Positions 1-8,348 of a DNA stretch of 64,000 nt are shown here, in pieces. This DNA is from a virus. The notes under the pieces are model-generated. The model did not search any database and was not told where the DNA came from. It was given only the letters and a program-made list of their open reading frames with translations. The stretch is taken from positions 83,694 to 147,693 of the IMG/VR virus record IMGVR_UViG_3300026320_000001. One strand, 5' to 3'. The number at the start of each line of letters is the position of its first letter. The stretch's first letter is position 1. A program made the position numbers and the translations under genes.

Positions 1-2
1 AT

Positions 3-176
3 GATACAGAAACAATCACAGATAGAATCGCCCGTCATAGTCAAAAACCAGCAATTGTAAGAGATAGAATTGTTGATTTAATGGGGGATATTTCTAGAAT
101 AGAATTATTCGCTAGAGATAAAACTAAAGGTTGGGATGTTTGGGGAAATGAAGTAAAATCTGATATTAAATTATAG
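3..176 (+). CDS. MT-A70 family adenine methyltransferase, C-terminal end only
   Basis: This is an open frame entering from outside the window and ending at a TAG. The visible 57 residues contain RHSQKP, then RIELFAR, then GWDVWGNEV. These are the conserved tail of the MT-A70 (m6A-type) methyltransferases carried by many phages and prophages. The catalytic DPPW motif would lie upstream, outside the window. The family transfers a methyl group from S-adenosylmethionine to adenine N6; in phages the substrate is usually DNA, giving protection from restriction. The next gene begins 10 bases downstream on the same strand, so it is probably part of the rightward operon. The family call is confident from the tail alone; activity cannot be judged. 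Confidence 0.85.
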   Translation, partial: DTETITDRIARHSQKPAIVRDRIVDLMGDISRIELFARDKTKGWDVWGNEVKSDIKL

Positions 177-185
177 GAAAATAAT

Positions 186-416
186 ATGGATACAACACTC
201 ATTGATAAGATATTTCCAAATGGCGTAAAAGAAGATGATACAAAAGTTATTGCTGATGTTATTATATTTGCCATAAAAAATAGAGATTCAAGCGCATGGG
301 AAAAAGCTGGTTTGATGCTTATTGATAAACAAATAATTGATTGGGGAAAACATTGTATCAACATTGCCCATAGATTAGATAAGCAAAAGGAAAAAATTAA
401 AAATGCCACTGTATGA
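186..416 (+). CDS. hypothetical protein, 76 aa
   Basis: A small protein I do not recognise. It is mostly helical in composition, has a hydrophobic stretch around residues 24-32, and ends in a Lys-rich tail. A weak ribosome binding site (TAGGAAAA) precedes the ATG. It lies between the methyltransferase end and the zinc-ribbon gene, overlapping the latter by 14 bases, which supports translation as part of the same operon. No catalytic motif is visible. Confidence 0.6.
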   Translation: MDTTLIDKIFPNGVKEDDTKVIADVIIFAIKNRDSSAWEKAGLMLIDKQIIDWGKHCINIAHRLDKQKEKIKNATV

Positions 417-603
417 TTATTTTTGCGATTCATGTGAAAATGAATTTGAAGAAAAAATTTCATATGAAGAAATAGACAATAAAAAAATTAAATGTCCAAA
501 ATGTAAAAGTCAAAAAACAAAGAGAATTATTAATGCGAAACCATTTGTTCGTTATATTGGAGATGGTTGGACACAAGGAATTGATAGGTTGACTGATGAA
601 TAA
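403..603 (+). CDS. FmdB-type zinc ribbon protein
   Basis: A 66-residue protein opening MPLYDYFCDSCENEFE, the standard start of the FmdB putative regulatory zinc-ribbon family. Two CxxC knuckles (C8/C11 and C31/C34) bind one zinc. The family is common in bacteria and phages; its members are thought to bind nucleic acid or act as small regulators, but the exact role is unknown. The gene overlaps the preceding ORF by 14 bases and the following nucleotidase by 8 bases, so it is translationally coupled within the rightward operon. Confidence 0.8.
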   Translation: MPLYDYFCDSCENEFEEKISYEEIDNKKIKCPKCKSQKTKRIINAKPFVRYIGDGWTQGIDRLTDE

Positions 604-1159
604 TCAAAAAATATTTGCTAGTGATATTGATGATGTCTTATTGAAATTAATACCTCATTGTTTAGATAAATATAATTTAAATTGGAATGATAATTTAAAA
701 GAAGAAGATATTACAGATTGGGCAATTTCTAGTTTTGTTAAACCTGAATGTGGAGAAAAATTTTTTAATTATTTTTCACCAGAAATTTATGATGATATTG
801 ATGTAGTTGAAAATTCATTGTGGGGAATTAATTGTTTAAGAACTCTCGGATATAGGGTTGTCTTTCTAACATCCAATGCTTTTTCTATCGGAAATATAAA
901 GTTAAATGCTCTAAATATTAGAGGATTTAATATTGATGAAAAAGATTATTTTGAAACTAGTGATAAATCCATTGATGGTTCACCAATAAAATATGATTGG
1001 TTATTAGATGATAATATGGATAATATTTTATCAGCACAGGAAAAAGGAATATTATTCACAAGAGCATGGAATAAAAAATATGATTATCAACCTCGTGTTA
1101 ATGAATGGATAGAATTAATTGAAAATTTAGAAAATATAACAAATAGGATTCTTGTATGA
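596..1159 (+). CDS. 5'(3')-deoxyribonucleotidase (HAD superfamily)
   Basis: A 187-residue HAD-fold phosphatase of the NT5C type. Motif I is SDIDDVL at residues 9-15, where the first Asp is the nucleophile and the second the acid/base. Motif II is FLTSN at about 90-94. Motif III/IV is WLLDDN near 141-146, giving the magnesium-binding acids. Such enzymes dephosphorylate deoxynucleoside monophosphates and in phages help shape the dNTP pool. It overlaps the next gene, a putative dNTP pyrophosphohydrolase, by 4 bases, and sits upstream of a ribonucleotide reductase, so a nucleotide-metabolism role fits the context. Confidence 0.85.
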   Translation: MNNQKIFASDIDDVLLKLIPHCLDKYNLNWNDNLKEEDITDWAISSFVKPECGEKFFNYFSPEIYDDIDVVENSLWGINCLRTLGYRVVFLTSNAFSIGNIKLNALNIRGFNIDEKDYFETSDKSIDGSPIKYDWLLDDNMDNILSAQEKGILFTRAWNKKYDYQPRVNEWIELIENLENITNRILV

Positions 1160-1542
1160 CAAAAGATATAAAATTAAAAGATTCTGGAGAAAGAAGTTCA
1201 TATAGTTCTGGTGCGGTTAGAGATAATTCTGAAGGAAAAGGAAGATTTGATTTAATACCGTATCAGGGAATGATTAGATTGGCTAGGCATTATGAAGCTG
1301 GTGCAAAGAAATATTCTGATAGAAATTGGGAAAAGGGAATGAATATTTCAAGATATGTTGATGCCGCATTAAGACATCTTTTTAAATATGTCGCCGGTTG
1401 GAATGATGAAGACCATTTGGCCGCTGTAGCATGGAATGTGTTTAGTATAATGCATCACGAGCATTCATTACCAGAATTCCAAGATTTACCAATTTGGAAA
1501 GATAGAAAATCAAATTGGATTGTTGATGAAACAATTGAATAA
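1156..1542 (+). CDS. dATP/dGTP diphosphohydrolase N-terminal family protein (MazG-like)
   Basis: 128 residues. The core KGRFDLIPYQGM, then HYEAGAKKYSDRNWEKG, then YVDAALRHLFKYVAG and the acidic DEDHLAAVAWN match the phage family called dATP/dGTP diphosphohydrolase N-terminal domain (formerly DUF5664). This is an all-alpha NTP pyrophosphatase-like fold with Glu/Asp metal ligands. It would cleave dNTPs to dNMPs plus pyrophosphate. Related enzymes occur in phages that replace or purge a standard purine nucleotide, but no PurZ-like gene is visible here, so I infer no base modification. It overlaps the nucleotidase by 4 bases and is followed by a hairpin terminator. Confidence 0.8.
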   Translation: MTKDIKLKDSGERSSYSSGAVRDNSEGKGRFDLIPYQGMIRLARHYEAGAKKYSDRNWEKGMNISRYVDAALRHLFKYVAGWNDEDHLAAVAWNVFSIMHHEHSLPEFQDLPIWKDRKSNWIVDETIE

Positions 1543-1546
1543 ATAT

Positions 1547-1584
1547 AAATAATAATCCGAAGAAATTTGGATTATTATTTTTTC
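1547..1584 (+). terminator. rho-independent terminator after the nucleotide genes
   Basis: A 12-bp perfect stem (1547-1558 with 1569-1580) with a 10-base loop, followed by TTTTC. It lies 5 bases after the stop of the pyrophosphohydrolase and about 60 bases before the reductase start, so it may partly separate the reductase from the upstream operon. Confidence 0.75.
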
Positions 1585-1640
1585 TTAAATTTCAATAGAA
1601 GGGAGATTGTTTGTAAAAAATAAAAATTTATGGAGGCTAT

Positions 1641-3260
1641 ATGGGATTTGCAGATGATATAATGAAATTGAGATATTCTTGGGATAAAAAAGATGGAACA
1701 AAAGAAGAATGGCCTGATATAGCCAAAAGAGTAGTTAAAAATGTTTTCTCTTCAGTTGAATTTGAAAATAAAAAAGAAATTTCTGATAGAATTATACAAT
1801 TAATTTCTGAAAGAAAATTTATTCCGGGTGGCAGATTTCTTGCACAATCAGGAAGAGATTATCATCAGGTGAATAATTGTTTTTTATTAAAAGTTGAAGA
1901 TACAAGAGAATCTTGGGGTGATTTGGCAAATAAAGCTACAATAATGTTAATGTCCGGCGGTGGATTAGGTGTGGATTATTCTGAACTTAGACCTAAAGAT
2001 ACTCCATTAAAAAGAAGTGGGGGTGTCTCTTCAGGAGTTATTCCTTTGATGAAAATGATAAATGAAATTGGCAGAGGAGTTATGTCTGGTGGAAAACGAA
2101 GAAGTGCAATTTGGGCTGGACTTAGATGGAATCATGGAGATATATTTGATTTCGTAAATATTAAAAATTGGTCTGAAGATATTAAAAAATTGAAACAAAA
2201 AGATTTTGATTTTCCAGCACCTATGGATATGACTAATATATCTGTTATATTAGATAAAGATTTTTTTGATGCTTATGAAAATAAAGAAAACGAAAAACAT
2301 AAACATGCACAAAATGTTTATTGGCAAGTAATAGAAAATATGACTAAATCTGGAGAACCCGGCTTTAGTATTGATTATGAAAATAAAAAAGAATCTTTAA
2401 GAAATGCATGCACTGAAATTGTATCGGAAGAAGATTCGGATGTATGTTGTTTAGGTTCTATAAATTTATCTCAAATAAAAGATATAAATGAATTAAAAGA
2501 AGTTACTGAGTTGGGACAATTATTTTTGATTGTTGGAACTGAATATTCTGATGTTCCACATCCAAAAGTAAAAGAAATACAAAAAAGATTAAGAAGAACT
2601 GGATTAGGATTGATGGGGTTTCATGAATGGTTAATTCGTAGAAATTATAAATACGAACCAAATGAAGAATTGGGAGAATGGTTATCTGTTTGGGAAAAAG
2701 AATCTAATAAATCAGCTAAAAAATGGTCAAAAATATTAGGTTTTAATGAACCGATTAAAAAACGTGCCATTGCACCAAATGGAACTATTTCAATTGCCGG
2801 AGGACAAACAACATCTGGCATAGAGCCTATTTTTAGCGTAGCATATCAAAGAAGATATTTGACCCCTGATGGATGGAAAAAACAATATGTCGTTGATTTT
2901 GTAGCAGAAAAATTACATGAAGAAGGATATGATGTCTCACAAATTGAAGATGCATATTCATTAAGTTTAAATGTTGAAAAAAGAATATCATTTCAAGCAT
3001 TTGTTCAAAAATATGTTGATAATTCAATTTCATCCACGATAAATATGCCAGCTTATGAAACATTGGGAAATAATGATTATAAAAAATTTGGTAAAATATT
3101 AATGAAATATTTGCCTCAACTAAGAGGGATAACCGTATATCCCGATGGAAGTAGGGGCGGGCAACCATTAACTCCTGTTTCATTTGATTTTGCTATATCA
3201 AAAAAGAACGTTGTTTTTGAAGGAAGTGAAGAATGTGCAGATGGTATTTGTGGTGTATAA
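1641..3260 (+). CDS. nrdJ: Ribonucleotide reductase, class II (adenosylcobalamin-dependent)
   Basis: 539 residues, a short phage-type NrdJ. The active-site NxCxE motif is present as N255-A-C257-T-E259: C257 would carry the thiyl radical, with N255 and E259 as partners. C80 in NNCFLL is the first redox cysteine. The C-terminal shuttle pair is C532/C537 in CADGICGV. MSGGGLGVDYSELRP and PNGTISIAGGQTTSGIEP are typical RNR barrel and phosphate-binding sequences. There is no ATP-cone domain. The enzyme reduces ribonucleotides to deoxyribonucleotides using B12 coenzyme and does not depend on oxygen. A strong GGAGG lies 8 bases before the ATG. No separate small subunit is encoded, as expected for class II. 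Confidence 0.93.
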   Translation: MGFADDIMKLRYSWDKKDGTKEEWPDIAKRVVKNVFSSVEFENKKEISDRIIQLISERKFIPGGRFLAQSGRDYHQVNNCFLLKVEDTRESWGDLANKATIMLMSGGGLGVDYSELRPKDTPLKRSGGVSSGVIPLMKMINEIGRGVMSGGKRRSAIWAGLRWNHGDIFDFVNIKNWSEDIKKLKQKDFDFPAPMDMTNISVILDKDFFDAYENKENEKHKHAQNVYWQVIENMTKSGEPGFSIDYENKKESLRNACTEIVSEEDSDVCCLGSINLSQIKDINELKEVTELGQLFLIVGTEYSDVPHPKVKEIQKRLRRTGLGLMGFHEWLIRRNYKYEPNEELGEWLSVWEKESNKSAKKWSKILGFNEPIKKRAIAPNGTISIAGGQTTSGIEPIFSVAYQRRYLTPDGWKKQYVVDFVAEKLHEEGYDVSQIEDAYSLSLNVEKRISFQAFVQKYVDNSISSTINMPAYETLGNNDYKKFGKILMKYLPQLRGITVYPDGSRGGQPLTPVSFDFAISKKNVVFEGSEECADGICGV

Positions 3261-3293
3261 TATAATTGATAGAATCAAAATTTTATAAATAGT

Positions 3294-3333
3294 AAAAAAA
3301 ATACCCTAGAATTTTCTAGGGTATTTTTATTTA
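3294..3333. terminator. bidirectional terminator between convergent modules
   Basis: A perfect 10-bp stem, ATACCCTAGA (3301-3310) with TCTAGGGTAT (3315-3324), and a 4-base loop. It is preceded by seven A and followed by TTTTTATTT. It therefore gives a U-tract on both strands and separates the rightward reductase gene from the leftward virion operon that ends just beyond it. Confidence 0.92.
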
Positions 3334-4152
3334 AAACATTATGAAAAATGATGATGCAAGTAACGTAGGAGCAACAAAAGTACCATTTGAAGTAAATGAA
3401 TGAATAGTTTTTCCTCCAGAATGTGTAATTGTTCCTCCGGTTCCATCAACTACACCAGCAGAAGTATAGGATAAAACGCAAATTCCTGAGCCACCATTAC
3501 CTCCATTACTTGCGCCAGCACCACCACCACCGCCGCCGCCAGTATTTGCTGTTCCATTACTTCCTGCTCCTGATGATGCTCCATTTCCGCCTCCACCGGT
3601 TCCTCCTGTTCCACCAGTTCCACCATTTATTCCTCCGCCACCACCGCCAGCATATGTAACCGATGCTCCTGTTATTGATGATGCAAGCCCGGCTCCACCG
3701 TTACCTCCCACACTTGTTGTTCCATTATTTCCTACTGCATTTTTTCCACCACCACCACCAGTTCCAAAGTTTGCAGATGTAACGCCAGTACCACCACTTG
3801 AACCTTGTCCACCTGTACCTGCACCAGCGGTTCCACTAAATCCAGCACCACCGCCAGAACCTCCAGTACGTCCCGGATATTTACTTGTATCAGCACCAGA
3901 CGCAGTTCCACCACCACCACCTTTTGTTGATGTATGGCTATTCCATGTCGAGTCATTTCCATCTGTTCCTTGTGTTGCCGTTCCTCCAGTTGCACCAGCA
4001 CCTCCACCTCCAACAACAACGGGTAGAGATGCTGAAGTAGCAACGGCATCTGTTCCGGTAATCATTCCACCGGCACCACCGCCACCTCCAATAATATTTG
4101 CTCCACCACCTCCACCAGCCACAAGTAAATAATCTATATTTATGTTTGCCAT
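3331..4152 (-). CDS. glycine-rich tail tip/fibre protein
   Basis: 273 residues. The start IDYLLVAGGGGGAN and the end IHSFTSNGTFVAP are hallmarks of phage and bacterial glycine-rich surface proteins. Between them are many GGGGG, GGTGG and GGAG runs. In known adhesins with this composition (for example the gp38-type tip of Salmonella phage S16) such runs form bundles of polyglycine-II helices that carry exposed host-recognition loops. It is the last gene of the virion operon, 1 base from the upstream fibre gene, so a receptor-binding role at the fibre tip is plausible. The GC-richer, low-complexity sequence differs from its neighbours because of Gly codons. Confidence 0.75.
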   Translation of the reverse strand: MANINIDYLLVAGGGGGANIIGGGGGAGGMITGTDAVATSASLPVVVGGGGAGATGGTATQGTDGNDSTWNSHTSTKGGGGGTASGADTSKYPGRTGGSGGGAGFSGTAGAGTGGQGSSGGTGVTSANFGTGGGGGKNAVGNNGTTSVGGNGGAGLASSITGASVTYAGGGGGGINGGTGGTGGTGGGGNGASSGAGSNGTANTGGGGGGGAGASNGGNGGSGICVLSYTSAGVVDGTGGTITHSGGKTIHSFTSNGTFVAPTLLASSFFIMF

Positions 4153-5904
4153 TTAAGCCTCTTGTGCCGATGCAACCAAGTCCCACTTTGTATCTGTTGA
4201 ATTATAGATAAATCCAAGATATAAAGTTTTACTTATTACAGTTGTTGTTGGCAATGCCGTTCCCATAGCCCTATAGATTGCATTAAAAGCTAAGGCTCTA
4301 GCTGTAGCATTATCTTTTATACGAATAGTTAATTTATATCCTTGTTTTGGACTTCCTCCGGGAATACCAAAAGTAGGTGCGGTAGCAAGAGCGGTAACAG
4401 TAAATAATAAATTATTAATTGCCGCTGTTGGAGTCGGGGTTGAACTTGAAGTAATTGTTTCTGTAGGAATATCTATACTTGGTAATCCACCACTGTAATA
4501 TAAATTTGTTCCATCAGAAATAAATTCCAATACAGTTACAGAACTGGCAACTAAATTAACTTGAGGAACATTGATAAATACAGCGTTCCATGTTGGATTT
4601 CTTCCTCCAGTTCCATCCTGTGTTAAAACAAGCGTGTATATGCCACCAACTTTCAAATTTGTTGGAGCGGCAAATGTTCTGCTTCCACCAAATGTAACTG
4701 TAGCATAACTTCCACTATTTGTATCCCAAGATATTGTTGCACCATCGGTAAGTGCAAACGATGTTTGAGCAGGATTTGTAAGTGTTTTATTTGTTAAAAT
4801 ATCGGTCGTTGCTTTTCCAACTAAAGTATCAGTTGCATCTGGCAATGTCAATGTTCTATCATTTGTATGAGATGAAAGTATTGTCATTGTTTTTCCGGTA
4901 GTTGCACCACCTAGAGATGTTTTTAATGCTTTTGTTACATCAGAAACATTTCCAAAATAAGATGTTGAATCTGACAATATTTTATTTGTTAAAGTATCTG
5001 TTGTTGTTTTTCCAATTAAAGTATCTGTTATATCTGGCAATGTCAAGCTTCTATCGTTTGTATGAGAAGAAACAATAGTCATTGTTTTTGCTGTTGTTGA
5101 ACCGCCTAAAGATGTTTTTAATATTTTTGTAGCATCAGAAACATTAACAAAATATGATGTTGAATCAGAAAATAATTTATTTGTTAAAGTAGATGCTACC
5201 GCATCATAATAAGTTTTTATGGTTGCTTTTAAATTTGCCCATGTTAATTTTTTAAGGACATTTGATGCCGCACTATCCACCAATGGAATTTCATCAGCAT
5301 CTACGGGAGTTGCTTTTGTTGTTGCGGCATGAGTGGTATCTGCAAGCATTCCTGCTTGTGTGGTTGTTCCTAATAATGTATTATCAGAATTGACCGTAAC
5401 AAGATTTCCTGAAGTACCAACTATATTTATTTGGTCTGCACTATTTGCTGACACCCATAACCATCTAGTCCCATCAAATATAAATAAATATTCTCTTCCA
5501 ATTGTTAAATCTGAACCAGTTAAATTTATAGCAGTGCCAGAACTATTATTTTTCATTACGGATTTAATTCCCAATGAATTTATATTTAAAGTTACAGTTC
5601 CACTAGATGTAGTATCTAAAGTTAATATTATTGTCATACCAGTTACATAAGATGTTATCGCTGTTATACCTGTAACGGCATAAAAATTTGCAGATTGAAA
5701 CAATGCTGTTACTGGAATAGAACCCCTTGTAGATTGCAAGCTTGTAATTTGTGCGGCTTGGACACCATATGCAGTATCTATTTTATAAAAATTGCTTGTT
5801 GATGATGGGCCATCAATAACAGCCCTCCAAGTTGCAAAAGTTGCCGCTTGGTCGCCAGTTGAATCATATAAGACTAATCCTAAATTCGGAGTTGTAGTAG
5901 TCAT
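4153..5904 (-). CDS. tail fibre protein with tandem repeats
   Basis: 583 residues. The N-terminal part (TTTPNLGLVLYDSTGDQ, then TWRAVIDG) resembles the attachment region of many phage fibres. Residues about 235-385 hold two 65-residue tandem units and a partial third, each containing TLTNK, SDSTSYF, KTSLGG, KTMTI, SSHTNDR and LTLPD. This pattern is seen in trimeric beta-rich fibre shafts. The C-terminal third is a beta-rich head. The likely role is host binding or attachment of the glycine-rich tip protein encoded next. A good GGAAA ribosome binding site precedes the ATG. Confidence 0.8.
   Translation of the reverse strand: MTTTTPNLGLVLYDSTGDQAATFATWRAVIDGPSSTSNFYKIDTAYGVQAAQITSLQSTRGSIPVTALFQSANFYAVTGITAITSYVTGMTIILTLDTTSSGTVTLNINSLGIKSVMKNNSSGTAINLTGSDLTIGREYLFIFDGTRWLWVSANSADQINIVGTSGNLVTVNSDNTLLGTTTQAGMLADTTHAATTKATPVDADEIPLVDSAASNVLKKLTWANLKATIKTYYDAVASTLTNKLFSDSTSYFVNVSDATKILKTSLGGSTTAKTMTIVSSHTNDRSLTLPDITDTLIGKTTTDTLTNKILSDSTSYFGNVSDVTKALKTSLGGATTGKTMTILSSHTNDRTLTLPDATDTLVGKATTDILTNKTLTNPAQTSFALTDGATISWDTNSGSYATVTFGGSRTFAAPTNLKVGGIYTLVLTQDGTGGRNPTWNAVFINVPQVNLVASSVTVLEFISDGTNLYYSGGLPSIDIPTETITSSSTPTPTAAINNLLFTVTALATAPTFGIPGGSPKQGYKLTIRIKDNATARALAFNAIYRAMGTALPTTTVISKTLYLGFIYNSTDTKWDLVASAQEA
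4799..5188 (-). repeat. two 195-bp tandem units in the fibre gene
   Basis: Direct repeats of 195 bp encode the 65-residue fibre-shaft unit twice. The units are strongly similar but diverged at many third positions, so the duplication is not recent. A partial third unit follows toward 4760. Confidence 0.8.
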
Positions 5905-5922
5905 TATTTTTTTCCTTTCTGA

Positions 5923-6408
5923 TTACGTTAATGTGTAATCCATAGTTCCTAAAGTTTGTGTATCTAATGTCCCTAATGTTTGAGGGTCAAAATCTCCCAA
6001 TAAATTAAAAATAGCATAAATTGCTGTTGCAGTTACATGAATTTTTCCTTCATTTATTATTGTAATTATTTTTTGTTTAGCACGAGAAATAAATATAATA
6101 TCTATTTGACTGTTTATAATAACTACAAATTTCATTATTTGTTTCATTGAATAGTTTATTTTAATATATTTAGCATTAATTGTTTGTGTAATTTTTGTTA
6201 TCAATTTTACAATTGAAACTAATAATTTAATTTTTTTTACATTTATTGTAGCACTTGCTTTACTTAATATTGTGGCAACAAATAAAATATCTAATTGTTG
6301 TATAATTCTAAAAATAAGTGTTGTAGCAAATTGAAATCCAGATATGAATAAAGAAAAAGTTTTATTTTTTCTATTTATTAATTTAAAAGATTTTTTATTT
6401 ATATTCAT
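5923..6408 (-). CDS. hypothetical virion-operon protein
   Basis: 161 residues. The N-terminal two thirds are Ile/Lys-rich and hydrophobic with no clear motif. The C-terminus contains a short duplication, DPQTLGTLDTQTLGTMDYT, in which the unit TLGT(L/M)D repeats. This kind of tail is seen in small phage proteins next to fibre genes. No signal peptide or clear transmembrane segment is certain, although residues 20-35 are hydrophobic. It lies between two fibre-related genes and is probably a minor virion or fibre-assembly protein. Confidence 0.5.
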   Translation of the reverse strand: MNINKKSFKLINRKNKTFSLFISGFQFATTLIFRIIQQLDILFVATILSKASATINVKKIKLLVSIVKLITKITQTINAKYIKINYSMKQIMKFVVIINSQIDIIFISRAKQKIITIINEGKIHVTATAIYAIFNLLGDFDPQTLGTLDTQTLGTMDYTLT

Positions 6409-6425
6409 AACGAATAATTCCTATA

Positions 6426-6833
6426 TTAAGAATTGTTCATTTGAACAGTAATAGCACCAATAGCAAATAAAACTGTTGTTGCAGATGCAACGGCTCTTGA
6501 TGGTGTCAATACGTCAAAAAACCAAATATTTCCTGATGTCAATGCATCAGAAATAAATACATAAGTTATAGTTCCCCATGATGCCGTACTTTCTGCAAAT
6601 GTTACTGCCGCTGAATTTGTTAAAATTCCATTTGATGCTGTTCCCCAATTTGTTTTATCATTTACCAGTGCAACTCTGGCATAAGAACCACCAGAAGGTT
6701 CAGTTGCTCCCGTACCATCAATAGCAATAGCTGTTGTTGATAATCCAAAATACATTGTTCCGGGTGGAGTATATGCAACCGAACCAAAATTTCTATCTAT
6801 AATTTTATTTGCGCTAAAATATGTAATCGCCAT
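6426..6833 (-). CDS. tail fibre-associated protein (Gp80-like family)
   Basis: 135 residues with the pattern ANKIIDRNFG, YTPPGTMYFGLSTTAI, EPSGGSYARV, TFAESTASWGTITYVFISDA and a beta-rich end. This matches a widespread small phage structural family, often annotated tail fibre protein (Gp80-like), of about 130 residues. Its ribosome binding site (AAGGAG) lies inside the 3' end of the upstream GIY-YIG gene, which suggests the nuclease gene was inserted just upstream of an existing virion gene. Confidence 0.65.
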   Translation of the reverse strand: MAITYFSANKIIDRNFGSVAYTPPGTMYFGLSTTAIAIDGTGATEPSGGSYARVALVNDKTNWGTASNGILTNSAAVTFAESTASWGTITYVFISDALTSGNIWFFDVLTPSRAVASATTVLFAIGAITVQMNNS

Positions 6834-6834
6834 T

Positions 6835-7758
6835 TTATTTTTTCTCCTTTTTTATTCCATTTGGAAAATTTAATTTTCTTGATAAATCATTCTGAATAAC
6901 ATAATTATCATATGATATTGCAGAATCTATTTCATTTTTAAAATATCCCAAACATATTCTTTTATTTTTTATTGTTATTCTAGTTCTCCATAAATTACAA
7001 CGAGTATCAAAAATAACACCAATATAAATACTCGATTGTCTTGAAATATGTTCTTGTTCTAATTTATCAATTATTTTTTGATTTTTTTTAATTTCTTTTT
7101 TCGTTATTTTATTTAATTTTGATTTATCATATCCATAATATTTTATTAATCCATCATTATATGCTAAAGCCGCAGAAATTTCAGTTTTATGATAGCCGAG
7201 AGAATGTTTTATTTTTAAATACATTATTTCTGCGTGCCATGAATTATTAAATCTATCCCAATAAACACCGACATATTTACTTGATGTATTTGAGTGTTTA
7301 GAACCTAAACTTGAAATAACCCTAGAATCTTTTTCTTTTTGAGATTGTTTTCTTCCCTTCGTATTGGTATTACCCATCATTGCAATGGACATTTTTTTGT
7401 TTCTCTCTTTTGTATGTCTTCTTCCAAGCATCGGAGCTATTCCACCCGGAGAAATATTATATCCATTTGGTTTTTGAGATTTTAATTTTTTTATCAAATG
7501 AATCTCTCTTATGTGTAATTTTTCCACTTTGCAGAATTCTAAAACACCAATTTCAAAATTTTCTTCACCATATTTATTCCAAGAATTTTGTAATATTAGA
7601 CAATCATCATCATTTTTCCTCAATTCTCTGAGATGTCCCATTATTCTATTCCTCAAATCTTTAGCTTGACCAATATATAATTTTTCATTTATTATGTTTT
7701 TAAAATAATATATTCCAGACTTGCCTTCTAAATCTTCAAATAAATTTATCTTTTTCAT
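6835..7758 (-). CDS. GIY-YIG homing endonuclease with AP2 domains, free-standing
   Basis: 307 residues. The GIY-YIG nuclease core is at residues 14-100 (SGIYYFKNIINEKLYIGQA, then NSWNKYGEENF, with a catalytic Arg in LRNRI). It is followed by a NUMOD-like linker (GRRHTKE, TKGRKQS) and two AP2-like DNA-binding domains: YVGVYWDRFNNSW to LAYNDGLIKYYG, and YIGVIFDTRCNLW to SYDNYVIQ. Homing endonucleases of this type cut a target site to spread their own gene. No group I intron core is visible around it and both neighbours are complete, so it is an intergenic, free-standing copy. Confidence 0.9.
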   Translation of the reverse strand: MKKINLFEDLEGKSGIYYFKNIINEKLYIGQAKDLRNRIMGHLRELRKNDDDCLILQNSWNKYGEENFEIGVLEFCKVEKLHIREIHLIKKLKSQKPNGYNISPGGIAPMLGRRHTKERNKKMSIAMMGNTNTKGRKQSQKEKDSRVISSLGSKHSNTSSKYVGVYWDRFNNSWHAEIMYLKIKHSLGYHKTEISAALAYNDGLIKYYGYDKSKLNKITKKEIKKNQKIIDKLEQEHISRQSSIYIGVIFDTRCNLWRTRITIKNKRICLGYFKNEIDSAISYDNYVIQNDLSRKLNFPNGIKKEKK

Positions 7759-7764
7759 TTTGTT

Positions 7765-8121
7765 TTATGTTAATTCTATGCGGGGAAGAATGAGGCAGAT
7801 TCCCTGTGCTGGACGATACTCACTTCCACCAAAACTTGTGATGATAGGTTGTTGAATATATTTTCCAAAAAATGTTTCTGTATTTGTAGCCGATAATTCA
7901 ATTTTAAATTTATTAGTAGCCGTTATTGTTCCAACAATATGTAGAACAGTAAAATCTGGTTGTCCATAAGGACATAAAACCCAATCTACTGTTGCTCCAC
8001 CTAAATCTAAAGGAGTAACACCATCTTCTTCAAAAACTTCAAATTCAAGAGTATAAGTATTTCCAGCAATAAATGAAAATTCTTCGAGTGAATTTAAGGT
8101 TTTAAAACTTATAAAAGACAT
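7765..8121 (-). CDS. small beta-rich virion protein, Ig-like/BppU-like
   Basis: 118 residues, predominantly beta-strand. It contains the pattern IAGNTYTLEFEVFEEDG, then DLGGATVDWVLCPYGQPD and EYRPAQGICLILP. Such proteins occur beside tail-tip genes in phages of Gram-positive hosts, where they may form baseplate or fibre-adaptor domains. The gene follows the Tal-like gene and an intervening 66-residue ORF in the virion operon. The exact function is unknown. Confidence 0.5.
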   Translation of the reverse strand: MSFISFKTLNSLEEFSFIAGNTYTLEFEVFEEDGVTPLDLGGATVDWVLCPYGQPDFTVLHIVGTITATNKFKIELSATNTETFFGKYIQQPIITSFGGSEYRPAQGICLILPRIELT

Positions 8122-8322
8122 TTAATTTTCCTCCTTTTTTTCTTCAGGTTTATTTTCTTCAATATTTTCAACAACAATCAAATTATCAAATATATTTTTT
8201 AATGCAACTTTAGATAAAAAAATATGTTCTACTCCATTCCCTTTTACCTCTATTTCTGATAAATTGTTATTTATTTTTATTATTATTTCTTTTATTTCTA
8301 TCTCGCTCTTATATTGAAACAT
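8122..8322 (-). CDS. hypothetical protein, 66 aa
   Basis: A small charged protein with alternating beta-type segments (SEIEIKEIIIKINNN) and a very acidic, Lys/Glu-rich C-terminus (ENIEENKPEEKKEEN). It abuts the downstream gene with no gap and starts 26 bases after the Tal-like gene stop. It is unrecognised, and is probably a minor tail-tip protein or an assembly factor by position. Confidence 0.5.
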   Translation of the reverse strand: MFQYKSEIEIKEIIIKINNNLSEIEVKGNGVEHIFLSKVALKNIFDNLIVVENIEENKPEEKKEEN

Positions 8323-8348
8323 ACTATATTTTCCTTTTAAAAATTTAT

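Noticed and set aside
1641-3260. Split or intein-bearing ribonucleotide reductase
   Set aside because: All redox and radical-site residues are in one continuous frame with no inserted domain.
3429-4186. Several ORFs in other frames over the glycine-rich gene
   Set aside because: They arise because Gly-codon runs have few stops in other frames; their His/Arg/Trp-rich products look artefactual.
6835-7758. Group I intron around the GIY-YIG gene near the fibre genes
   Set aside because: Both flanking ORFs are complete with own starts and ribosome binding sites, and no P7-type GACTA...TAGTC core is present.
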